Of a stretch of 64,000 bases of DNA, positions 1 through 9,259 are shown one piece after another (position 1 is the stretch's first letter; the number at the start of each line of letters is the position of its first letter). A program made the translations under genes and the position numbers. Origin of the DNA: Aquila chrysaetos chrysaetos. Its lineage: Eukaryota > Chordata > Aves > Accipitriformes > Accipitridae. Below the pieces are notes generated by a model. The model was given only the letters and a program-made list of their open reading frames with translations. It had not been told where the DNA came from and did not search any database. The stretch lies in contig NC_044005.1 in NCBI RefSeq assembly GCF_900496995.4, forward strand, positions 26,789,363-26,853,362. Direction: 5' to 3'.

Positions 1-76
1 AACCAAAAAATGTAATCATCATCATCACCACCTCCCAGCCCAGCACATAATCAGATCAGAAGTTCATTGCACTCAC

Positions 77-159
77 CTCATGGAATCCATGGGCAGTCAG
101 AATGCTTCGAACCAGACGGCTGTCTGTTCGCACAATCTTATAGGACAAGTGGTAGCGCT
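77..159 (-). CDS. TTLL5: TTLL5 coding exon (codons 61-88)
   Basis: The exon is flanked by acceptor TTCTTAACAG and donor GAG|GTGAGT. It completes a split Glu codon and then encodes 27 residues, [18 protein letters not shown] followed by ILTAHGFHE, ending in phase 0. This is the start of the TTL-like domain. It is the last TTLL5 exon in the window; the next lies beyond position 1. Confidence 0.93.
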
Positions 160-3100
160 CTGTTAAGAAGGGAGGAGACACGATATTAGAGTCTTCACCT
201 AGAATAATAAACCAAAGTTACCTATGCTACCAAAGAGAGAGAAAAGCACCATAGGACTCAGCACAGTACAGCTGCACTTAATCCACAGTGGAGCATCCAC
301 ACACTAGCAGTATGTAACAGGCAAAGGGTGGTAGGAAGTGCCTGTCCATCTCTTGGGGCACTAACTCCAATGACAGCATTGAACTGACTTACATCAATCC
401 TTACATATAATATTGCTGCATCACTAAACCCTATCGTATCAAAATAAAACACAGGACATGCTAACAAATACCCAGATTTTATTTTTTTTTAAAACAGCTC
501 TTTATATAGACTGCTTTATAACACTCCAAACATGATTTCAGGTCTTTCTTCTCTATTCAATATCAGTACTCCTAGCTAAAAGTAATCATGCCATATGCCC
601 TTCATTAACATGGCTACCTTATATGATCACTTAGATCTTGAAAACCCAAAATAAAACACTGAATTTTTGTTCGCATCTCATCCACCTGTACTGATCTTCC
701 AGTAAATGACTGCAAAAAATAGTAGGAAATAAAGTAAATAGGACAAAGAAAAAAAAAAGAGAGAGAAAATCACTATCCGAGTAGAAAGTCATAAAAACAA
801 AAGCAGTAAGCAGCACTGGAAGTATAAGATAAACAGAAAGCAAGTAGCAAGACTAGAGGCCATTTGTCATACAAAAGGATGTGGCAATCCGTAAAAGAGT
901 TCAAAGACGTAGAGGCAGAAATTGCAATGCTAGCATACAGAATCACTTGGAAAAGGCACTTTACAAATTGGTTCAAACTAAGAATAGAAAGATGAAGATT
1001 AGATTAAACCTCAGGAAATATGTTCTACCAATAAAAATAAGACTAAAGAAAAGAGTAAGAGGTATCATAATCTGGGACCAGACAAAGCTCAATGAAATTC
1101 AACAAGTTGCACTATTCAGCAGTAGACTTGTTAAACCACGAAAAGCCTCCACCTACTGAGAAAATGCAGAAGAGGGTATCCAGTTAGGATACAATTACCA
1201 TCAGCTTCTGCCATCATTCAAGTATGTTTTTAACTCACATGAAAAGGATCAGGAGTTTCCACACACAAATCACCTTCTTTACCCCTTACCCCAATAAGCC
1301 AGAAGCATTTCTGCTTGGATAGGATATTAGAAATGAGGGCACCAATTACCTAAGAAAGGGACAAGCAAGAGAAGAAAGAAGTGTCAGCATCTTCACAAAA
1401 AGAAGCTGAGTAGATTTTAGCTTTTCTCCAACTCAGCATATCCAGAACGAGCTCCCAGCTACACACACCCGCAAGTACTCTCACAATCCAGAGTGACTGT
1501 TTATAACAACTCTGCCTCTTATTTAGAGGCTTTCCCTTATTTGACACTAGACAGGTTTGGTCTCCCAACTCAAGCGCTGCCAGAACAGCAATCATTTTGC
1601 TTATGGCCTTACGCACAGCTGTGAGGCTGTAGACGCAGAGATTTGTTACTACAGCTTGCTACTGTTCTTACCGCTGTGGGGTTGGCTGCTTTATCTCCCA
1701 GTGAAACCCTCTCAAAACTCACTGCAATGATTGATTTTAAGTTCTTAGCTACAGAGCAATTAATTTATATTCTGGTCATAAGTTCCAGCATGATCTCCAA
1801 GTTGAATTTGCAAGCAGACAGTTCCAACTCAAAACACATCAGGACCCAATGGAGGGACAAATACAGACACTTGTCACAACCCAAAGATGCGATAAGCATT
1901 CACCAACCAATCGAGCGTTTCTAAACATCTCAGTACTCAGACACAAGAGAAGATTGCAATTTCCTTCCTACCATGTCCTCTTCCCCACCACAAAGAGAAG
2001 GGAACATCCAGGTAAGAGACTTCCACCTCATGCCTTCAGGCCAAAAGCTTGCACATAGTTGCACCCACCTCCAATTAGGCGGAGGTAGCTGTCGTTGGTC
2101 AGAATGGCTTCAGCATGAAACACCAAAACGGGGATCCGCCTGCAGCCGCCACCGGTCCACTTGATACATGGATGATCCCTGAAATAGCAAGACAGTCAGT
2201 ATAAGCAACTGCCGAGCCTCATACACACAGCAATTCTCCATACTTGTCCATGCTTGCCCACCTAGACAGGACACAGGCAAACACACTGTGGGAAAATAAC
2301 GGAAGATTGGCGAGGAGGATTATAAACATAATCGAGTGACTTGCAGCTGGGGTGTAGAAAAATACATGTATCATTCTAATTGTTGTCTATCCTTGTGTGT
2401 TTGACAAGTGGAACATCTGTGTTCAGATAACACAGGCCTGTGATAGACTTAGAGGCACCCTATCGAACATGCTCAAGACTCCTGCCCTGCTGTGGGAAAG
2501 ATCAAAGCACAGTGGTAAACTACACCTACGCAAATCCCTATAAAACAGGCACAAACAGCAGGTTCGGCAATCCTCAAGCAAGGACCAAGTACCACGGTGC
2601 CCATGTCCTCCTGCTTGTGTGCCGATGCCCCGGTGCTGCTTCAGGGATACCCTGGTCAGCGAGGTAAGGAAAATAAATTTACTCTTTGCATTTCAGCCAT
2701 GGTTTTGTGGTTGTTCCTGTTCCCTGCCTGTGCTGACTCACACGCACAGGCTAGGCAGCCTTGGTACTCGGCCATAAAGGGAATCTTCCAGATCATCATC
2801 TTTTTGATTTGGTCTTGCCAGTCTAAGTCAGAGTTCTGCTTAATTTGTATTTATTTTACTGAGTGTAATTTGGGAGAAACCCCATGAATTTTCATAGCTA
2901 CAGTTCTCTGTATTTATAGCCTGAAAACAGGATCTATAATTCAGGATAAACTGTAATTGCTGGTATCCACACAACTAGACCTTACAATGCATGTTCCAGT
3001 CTCCAATTTAAGAACTGCAAATCAGTGCATACTGCCTGGTTGTAATCCTGGACTCCAAAGTGCACAAAAAGGCACTCATACAAAGTTTGAGAGACTAGAA

Positions 3101-4829
3101 CAGGCTTGGCTCACACAACAGATGAACTTGTGCGTTCTTCCTTCTTAATTTCTGCCAGATGCAGTGGAATGCAAGCCCAGAATTCAACAACGATGCCCCC
3201 AGCCAGCTACTCAAGCTACAGGTTCCGAGATGCAGTGATCAGTTCTGTCCAGAACAACATAACTACACTGGGAACTATCATCTCCTCAGAGGAATTAAGG
3301 ACACACACAAAAAAAAATTAAGATCCATTATATAAAATCCTAAGATCACAGAAGGAAAACCTGCCAACCTCCCTAAGCAAATAAAACCCAGACTACTTAT
3401 TACTCACTGTGCAAAGAAATGGAACCACAAAAAAGTTAACAGAAAACAGAGACTGAGGGGTTAGAGAGGCACATCTCTACACAAACGAGAAGAAATATAA
3501 AGACTGGCAGAGATACACAGAAGCATTTGTCTATAGAATGTCTATAGGCAAGATGATTGTCTGCCAAAGGTTTGGAGAAACTACAGAAGACAAACACCTC
3601 CTACACTTACAACACAGGAACAGAGATAAAAGGGCACTTTTCTGATGCTAGAACAAGCAAGTACTCTTAAGTGTAGCCTTGGTCCTCTTAACCAACTTAT
3701 TACCATTATCACCCACCCAGACAAATTAACTTCACAGCACTCCCATCTGCTTCCACCACCTCTAAAGATAAAAAAAATTTTAAAAAAAGAAAATAAACTA
3801 CTAGGGTATAATTAGCTGGAAGGAACCCGAGAAGCTTCCAGAATTTATACTACAGGCCAGAGCCTTATATAAGTGGGAAATGAGCTGAGGCAACAGGAAG
3901 GGAGTTTATGTTAAGCCTGTCCTGAGGATTTGCAGTAAGGTTCAATCCTCCAGGTGACAGTCATTCATTCCTAGCATGACCCTTGGTCACTTGATGCCAA
4001 CATACTATTACAATTACATTCCAGGTGAAGGCAGTTCTGGACCTTTCCATCCATGACGGTCTGGCAAGTCTGAGCCAACTACTTGGTATGAAGCAACATT
4101 CCTCTAAGTGCCTTAAAGCCACTGCAGTTTGCAACTGGGCACTCAGTCACAGTATGTGCCCAAAAGAAAACAGACAGGACATGTTAAAGTAGGTCCAGCT
4201 GAAACAGAAAACGGATACCACTCTGGGAAAGAATAAGGGAGCAACTCCTTCACAAGCAAAGATAAAAGAAGTTACTAAAAAAAGACAGAACAAACATACA
4301 CTAATAAGTAATAAAAACTCTGGAAGTTGAGTTCTTACAAGACAGTTTTTAGAAAGGACATAAAACATTGCATATCAGTCTACTGTACAGTAGATTTCCA
4401 TTCTCTGCAGCAAAGTAAAAACTAAAACAAAAAACTAAACAAACAAACAAAAAAGGACATTAATTTCCTTAATCATCATCAAGAAAGTTCCCACCTTAGG
4501 AACATGACAGGAAGACATTAATGAAACTATGGACTTTAGAGTAGCCAATGAAGAGCTGCACCTCCAGCCCTGATGAATATGGTGGTCTTTTAGGCTACAA
4601 ATGTAGGCAGGCTGCCCACAGGCTTGAGGCCCAAACCAACCATCTTCCACTTTATAGGTAGGAGGAGGGTAAGGAATGCAACTGTCTTTTCAGACTACTA
4701 CAAATCCTGCAGGAAGCACAGGGAGATAGAAAGAGTTAAGACAGTTTTTCCTACTTACTCCAGCCCAACATCTTCCTCCTCTGAGGATGAGCCAGTTTCC
4801 TCCAGATCTCGAGCCATCTCAACTGGCAT
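77..4829 (-). CDS. TTLL5: TTLL5, 5' coding part (first 88 codons; gene continues beyond position 1)
   Basis: Tubulin tyrosine ligase-like 5 is an ATP-dependent polyglutamylase that adds glutamate side chains, mainly to alpha-tubulin, in cilia, centrioles and sperm. Three coding exons are visible on the minus strand: 4759-4829, 2069-2178 and 77-159. Their phases join exactly (71, 110 and 83 nt) with consensus GT-AG sites. The product begins [16 protein letters not shown], then an acidic stretch, then [15 protein letters not shown] and [18 protein letters not shown]. These match the known N-terminus of vertebrate TTLL5, where the TTL catalytic core starts. The start at 4829 is the family start codon, in an exon with 5' UTR upstream. 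The catalytic residues and most of the roughly 1,300-residue protein lie outside the window. The gene is head-to-head with ERG28, as in human. Identification is by recalled family similarity and exon phase, both strong. Confidence 0.95.
160..2068 (-). other. TTLL5: TTLL5 intron between the 2nd and 3rd coding exons
   Basis: This intron of about 1.9 kb is AT-rich. A K/R-rich open frame on the plus strand (881-1159) shows no recognisable family and is probably chance. I see no RNA gene or recognisable repeat. Confidence 0.85.
2069..2178 (-). CDS. TTLL5: TTLL5 coding exon (codons 24-61)
   Basis: The acceptor is TATTTCAG| and the donor is GGAG|GTGGGT. The exon enters with one base that completes a Glu codon, encodes [20 protein letters not shown] and onward to LIG, and leaves one base for the next exon. 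The [14 protein letters not shown] block is characteristic of TTLL5. Confidence 0.94.
2179..4758 (-). other. TTLL5: TTLL5 intron between the 1st and 2nd coding exons
   Basis: This intron of about 2.6 kb is AT-rich with short A-runs. I recognise no repeat, RNA gene or extra exon in it. Confidence 0.85.
4759..4829 (-). CDS. TTLL5: TTLL5 first coding exon (start codon, codons 1-24)
   Basis: The ATG occupies 4827-4829. The exon encodes [13 protein letters not shown] followed by a Ser/Glu-rich acidic stretch, and ends at a consensus donor (GTAAGT) after two bases of codon 24. The 5' UTR part of this exon probably begins at about 4883, after a CTACAG acceptor. That acceptor has a weak pyrimidine tract and is less certain. 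Confidence 0.93.
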
Positions 4830-4883
4830 TTCCTCTGGGAGTTTTCATACAGCCCAAGTCTCAGCAGCCTCTGAGACTCCTTC

Positions 4884-5486
4884 CTGTAGATTCAAGGAAT
4901 CTTGCAAGAGCAGTTACCTGCAATAAGGATTAAAAGCATGAATGCATAGCCGAGGACAGCACGAGAGATGAAGTAACTTAACTCCCACCTCCTGTCAATA
5001 CATATTTCTCACAGGACTATCAACAAGCTTGTTACAGGCTGTAAATCACCTCCTAGCCAGGGCATTGTAGGAAGAAGCATCACCTTCCAGCAGATTATTC
5101 CCCGCCTGCCCGTGAGAGTCATTCAGGCGCTTACCGCTGAAGCGCGTCCCTGCCCTGCCCTGCCCTGCCTCGCCTCCGGCCGCGGCACCGCACCAGGCTG
5201 GCCAGGCCCGGCCTAGCGGGAAACGCCTGCTTCTCCCCGGCGCCCAGACTCCCCCGCCGCCCGGGGTCAGCCAGACACTGTAACACCTCTGCCAGCCCGG
5301 AAGCAGCCCTCCGGCCCAGCGGCGAGCGGAGGGGCCGCTAGAGCCCGGCCTACCCCGCGGCGACCGGGCCCGGCGGCCTGCGGCAGTCCCAGGAGAGGCA
5401 CGAGCGGCGAGGAGCGCCAGAGGGGCCGCGACTGCCGCCCCGGGGCCGCCAGCCAACCGCCCCCTCAGCCCTCTGCTCCCCATACC
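4884..5486 (-). other. TTLL5: Probable TTLL5 non-coding first exon and first intron (boundaries uncertain)
   Basis: Upstream of the first TTLL5 coding exon, the minus strand has two good donor-like sites in the CpG island: GCAG|GTATGG, ending an exon at 5486, and AGCG|GTAAGC, ending an exon at 5135. Either could close a non-coding exon 1 that splices to about 4883. The sequence alone does not decide between them, and both may be used. Confidence 0.5.
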
Positions 5487-6240
5487 TGCTCCCGCATCGC
5501 CGGAGCGGGCAGAGGCGGGCGGACACAGCGACCCGGCAGCCGCAGCCCCTCCCGCCGCTTCCCCGTTACTACAACAACCGACGGGCGATAGCCCCGCCCC
5601 GTCCCCAATGCGCAGGCGCCCTCCGCCCGCCCCAGTGTGCAGGCGCAACGGTCCGGCCGCTCGCTCGGTCTTTTCTCCGCCCACCGCCGCCCCTCCCACC
5701 TCCGCCCGCATGGAGGGCGGGGCCAAGGAGGGGCGGGACCGCCTCCCGGGCGGTGAGGATTTCGATTGGCGGTGGAGGCCCTCACGTCAGCGTGGTGTGT
5801 GGATGGAGCGGCACGCTCGCGGCCAATCGGAGTGTGGGAGCGGGAGGGGGCCGGGCGCGGGAGGGGCGCCGGTGAGAGGGCGCGACGCCGGGCGGTGAGC
5901 GCGGCCCGGTGCTTGCGGGCAGGTTTCGTGCCGGCCGGGAGGATGAGCCGGTTCCTGAACGTGCTGCGCAGCTGGCTGGTGATGGTGTCGGTCATCGCCG
6001 CCGGGAACACCCTGCAGAGCTTCCGCGACCACAGCTTCCTCTCGGAGAAGCTGTACACCGCCAGCCCCGGCCTCGGTAAGGGCCGCGCCGGCCGCCCCGA
6101 GGCCTGGAGGTGGCCTTCCAGCCGTTGGCCTTGGGACCTCCTCGGGCCCGCGCCTCAGCGGCGGCTCTCGGGCCCAGGAGCCGCCCGCTGCCCCGGCGTG
6201 CACCTCCCCGGCGGGGATGGGGGGGTGGCACGCGGGGCTG
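5090..6240. promoter_or_regulatory. CpG island, shared divergent promoter of TTLL5 and ERG28
   Basis: A dense GC/CpG stretch spans the 5' ends of both genes. Between them lie a CCAAT box on the minus strand (ATTGG at 5765-5769), one on the plus strand (CCAAT at 5823-5827), a half-CRE ACGTCA at 5784-5789, several GC boxes (for example GGGCGGGGCC near 5715-5724) and an NRF1-like ATGCGCAGGCGC near 5608-5619. No TATA box is apparent. This composition is typical of a broad housekeeping bidirectional promoter. The human orthologues are also head-to-head. The transcription start sites are inferred, not seen. Confidence 0.8.
5943..6075 (+). CDS. ERG28: ERG28 coding exon 1
   Basis: The start codon is in a GC-rich leader (GGGAGGATGAGC, purine at -3). 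The exon encodes 44 residues including the first membrane segment and ends CTCG|GTAAGG in phase 1. The frame is open upstream, but no ATG precedes this one in frame. Confidence 0.97.
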
Positions 6241-8009
6241 TGCGTGGTCTCCATGTGCTCCCCCCTTCTTTGCGCAGTGAACGGGCTCCAGGCTCGGACC
6301 TTTGGCGTCTGGACCCTGCTGTCATCAGTGATCCGTTGTCTCTGCGCCATCGACATCCGCAATAGGACGTATGTAAAGGAGCACCGGAGAAATCCTTCGG
6401 TTTGCTTGCTAGTCACAACCTGAGCTTAGAGGGCAGCACGGAGGAGGTGGGGAGTCAAAAGCCGTTCCTGAGCTTTCTATAGGGTTGAAAGCATTCCCCC
6501 GAAAAAGCTTAAATAGCAGTGTGAGATTTGTGTGTTAACTGCTGCTCCCTCTCCCTTCTGCCTCTGTGGGGAGAGCCTGCGCATTTGAGTTCTGTTTCTT
6601 AGCTCAGGCAGAAATTCGTAGATCTGAGAACTTCTCATGTCACAAATTTCTGAGCTCGAGCTTGGAAAGCATCTTCTGATGGCGTTGCTGCTCTGTTGAC
6701 ATTAAGCAATTGCTAATACTGTGGTCCGACTGATCCTCGGTACTTCTTTGCCTGTGACAGCTCAGCTAAAGACTGTGGCAGGTTGAGAGGCCCCTTGCAG
6801 TTGTCTTAACCTGCTGCCTTCTTCCATATACTCTTACCTGGGGCGGAGGACAAGGCCTGAGGTGCAGCCTGATGCTGTGGTGGGAGGCAGGCCGTTTCTC
6901 CCTGTGGTAACAGAAGTATTTCTGAGAGGGATTTCCAAGCAGGCTGACTCTGGCTCTGTGCTAGACAAAGCCTGCGTTGGAGGTTGCTAGAACTCACTCT
7001 TTTGTCACCACCTCCCCCAGCCCCACAGCAGAAGTCACTGTTCACCTGGTAGCATGTCCTTGGATTGCCTAGGCTTATCTGTGGTAGGGAGGTGCAGGGA
7101 CTCAATTATCTGTTTTTAAGGGGTGGTGGCAATGCCAATTACCATGAAGCCAGTTTTTTCTTAGAAGGAATTGTATCTTGCATCTCTTGGACCTGCTCAC
7201 TTTCCACAGCTGTGGCCTCTAGAGGGTAGCAGAGCACAGGTGGGAATATGTGTCAGGTGATGTAGCCTGGAATCAGCCAAGTCCTGTCACCCTAGTTCTT
7301 GGCTCATCCAGTTCTCACCCTCTTTTTGTGTGTGTACATGCTTTTTGTGTGTGTACATGCTTCTCACTTCTCCGGTGCCTTACCCTTGCTCTCCCCTCTT
7401 CACCTGCCTTCAGGCCAGATAATGCCCGTGACTTTCAATGCATCATTGAACACCGCCCCATTCTCCTCTCAGCTTTTGCCCAGGGAGCTTTTGCATGTCA
7501 CTAGGCAAGGGACCAAGTGCCCTCTGTGCTGCCAGAGTGAGGACAGACAGGGCAGCATGCAGCTTTGCCTCTTCTATTCAGCCATGCTTGTGCCCATACT
7601 ATGGTCTATATGATAACCTGCTTCTTTCTGCTCTCCAACAGCCTCTATTACATCACGCTCTTCACCTTCTTTTTGGCCCTTGTTCACTTCCTCTCCGAGG
7701 TCTTCATTTACCACACTGCAGCCTTGACAATTGGAGTTATGGCACCCCTCATGGTAGCAAGTAAGTAGAGCTCTGCATCCTCCCCCCACAAACTCTCCTT
7801 GGAGCTATGACCCCCCAGAAAAACACTCTATGGGGCTATGAGCTAAGGGCAGGGAGAGGACGGTGGGAGGGAATGTCTCATCTCCTGTCCAGCATTTGCT
7901 ACACAACTCATCCTGTATCTCCATCACAGGTTTCTCCATCTTGGGAATGTTGATTGGGCTGCAGTACCTAGAGGTAGAAGCACTGTCGCAAAACAAGAAG
8001 AAAAACTGA
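5943..8009 (+). CDS. ERG28: ERG28 (C14orf1), ergosterol biosynthetic protein 28 homologue, complete
   Basis: ERG28 is a small ER membrane scaffold that tethers the sterol C4-demethylation enzymes (the SC4MOL/MSMO1, NSDHL and HSD17B7 group) in post-squalene cholesterol synthesis. Four coding exons, 5943-6075, 6278-6368, 7642-7760 and 7930-8009 (133, 91, 119 and 80 nt), join in frame to exactly 140 residues, the length of the human protein. The product starts [16 protein letters not shown] and contains [20 protein letters not shown] and a C-terminal lysine-rich tail, KKKN, which may act as an ER-retention-like signal. Four hydrophobic segments are visible, at about residues 9-26, 51-72, 77-97 and 103-130. 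All splice sites are GT-AG. The 3' UTR runs to a poly(A) signal at 8439. Identification is near certain. Confidence 0.98.
6076..6277 (+). other. ERG28: ERG28 intron 1 (about 0.2 kb)
   Basis: This short GC-rich intron lies within the CpG island. Its acceptor is TTTGCGCAG. Confidence 0.9.
6278..6368 (+). CDS. ERG28: ERG28 coding exon 2
   Basis: The exon completes a Val codon, then encodes [20 protein letters not shown] and LCAIDIRNR, covering the second membrane segment. It ends in phase 2 at AC|GTATGT. Confidence 0.97.
6369..7641 (+). other. ERG28: ERG28 intron 2 (about 1.3 kb)
   Basis: No gene or transposon is recognisable. The intron contains a two-copy 19-bp tandem repeat at 7322-7359 (see the repeat entry). 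Confidence 0.9.
7322..7359 (+). repeat. Two-copy tandem repeat, 19-bp unit
   Basis: The unit CTTTTTGTGTGTGTACATG occurs twice, head to tail and identical, in ERG28 intron 2. Its GT-rich core suggests slippage in a degenerate (GT)n tract. Confidence 0.9.
7642..7760 (+). CDS. ERG28: ERG28 coding exon 3
   Basis: The acceptor is CTCCAACAG. The exon encodes [20 protein letters not shown] and onward to APLMVA, covering membrane segments 3 and part of 4. It ends at GCAA|GTAAGT in phase 1. Confidence 0.97.
7930..8009 (+). CDS. ERG28: ERG28 coding exon 4 (stop codon)
   Basis: The acceptor CATCACAG follows a 169-nt intron. The exon completes a Ser codon, encodes [19 protein letters not shown] and a lysine-rich tail, and ends at TGA (8007-8009). 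Confidence 0.97.
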
Positions 8010-8460
8010 AGCTGAGGGCCCTGTGTAGATCAGTGGTGTCTCCTATCTTCACTGCCAAACTTCCACGAAAGCTCAGCTGAACTCCTCCAGGACACTAGTC
8101 CTACTGGTGGATCAATGTTGGACTCTGAATCATTCTTCACTACCAAGTGTTTTTTCTTGTCCAGGCAACATTTCAACTGACTGATGTCCAGACCAAGTCC
8201 CAGAGGAGTTTGTGTCAAAGCTTGCAGGGGGCAGTTGGTGATTGCCTCCCTGGAGCATAGCAGGCAATGTCCCAGGTGTGCCAACTGCACTAAGGACTTC
8301 TCTCCCAGTGTACCTGTGGGGAGGAGGTGTAGAGCTACCCAGGATCCGCTAAACACTTTGGACCAGAAAGACAGAACATGTGCTGCCCCTGGCACTGCTG
8401 TGTAACTTGCATGCATGTGTTCCTCAGGGGCCATTTCTAATAAATGACAGAAAACTGCAG
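8010..8460 (+). other. ERG28: ERG28 3' UTR
   Basis: This non-coding stretch of about 450 nt runs from the stop codon to just past a canonical poly(A) signal. The cleavage site is inferred. Confidence 0.85.
8439..8444 (+). terminator. ERG28: Poly(A) signal AATAAA of ERG28
   Basis: A canonical AATAAA lies 430 nt after the ERG28 stop codon and is the first on the plus strand there. Confidence 0.9.
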
Positions 8461-8625
8461 GGTGCTATGTGTGTCTTTCTGCTACACAGCAGCAGGTAGA
8501 GGATGTACAACCTCAGAGCAAACAGCAGGTTCTACTGTATGTTGCAGGATAAATCATCTCTCTTTACAGCAAACCCACCTTCCCCTGACTCCTTCCCACA
8601 AAGTTCCAGGTCTGACTGCTCACAT

Positions 8626-8643
8626 CACACACACACACACACA
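8626..8643. repeat. (CA)9 microsatellite
   Basis: A perfect dinucleotide run in the intergenic DNA downstream of ERG28. Confidence 0.9.
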
Positions 8644-9238
8644 AAGAGAGTTGTTGCAGTTCTTGCTTCCACAGCATACTGGTGACAGCAAGCTGCATGC
8701 ATCTGTGAGCAAGGAATGAGCTACCTTTGCCGGGAGCTATAACTACAGAAGATGGAGAAAACAGGAACAGGTTGCTTAGACCTAGATGAAATAATGCCCA
8801 AAGCAGATGGGCAGTGCACAGAAGGTAGGAAGCAACCAGCAGAATCTCCTAGCTGGGAAGACGGTATATGTGCAGAAGAAAGGGAGGAAAAACACAGAAG
8901 GGAGAAAAAGAGCACAACAGTAGCACTGGGCAGAAAGATGATTTTTTCCATTCCGCAAAACATTTCAGGCTGTTAAAAGAGCCAGATGTAGACTGTTTCA
9001 ACCATTTAATATGAATGTGTCAGGTTTCATTTTACACTTCAAATGTTTTTATTTTATATAAAAACTTCTATTGAGGATGGGGATCTAAAATGGTTTTTCA
9101 ATCCCAAACTATTAAAGATAGGACTTCAGTTTTTTGATGTGTCAAAAGACTGTATAATTTCACCCAAAAAATGTTTTGTCAAAAATGGTATGTCAGAGAG
9201 GGCTATTTTTATCCATTCCACCTGGTTGTGGTTTTTAT

Positions 9239-9259
9239 CCCCCCCCCCCCCCCCCCCCC
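9239..9259. repeat. Homopolymer run C21 (G21 on the minus strand)
   Basis: Twenty-one uninterrupted C residues. The length is prone to sequencing and assembly error. Confidence 0.9.

Noticed and set aside
881-1159. Plus-strand open frame of 92 codons, very rich in Lys and Arg
   Set aside because: It lies in a TTLL5 intron, antisense, in A-rich DNA that naturally yields Lys/Arg codons. No family motif was recognised and the length is within chance.
5046-6416. Several long overlapping open frames on both strands near 5-6.4 kb
   Set aside because: GC-rich CpG-island sequence contains few stop codons. The frames are Ala/Gly/Pro/Arg-rich with no domain, and they conflict with the well-supported ERG28 exon.
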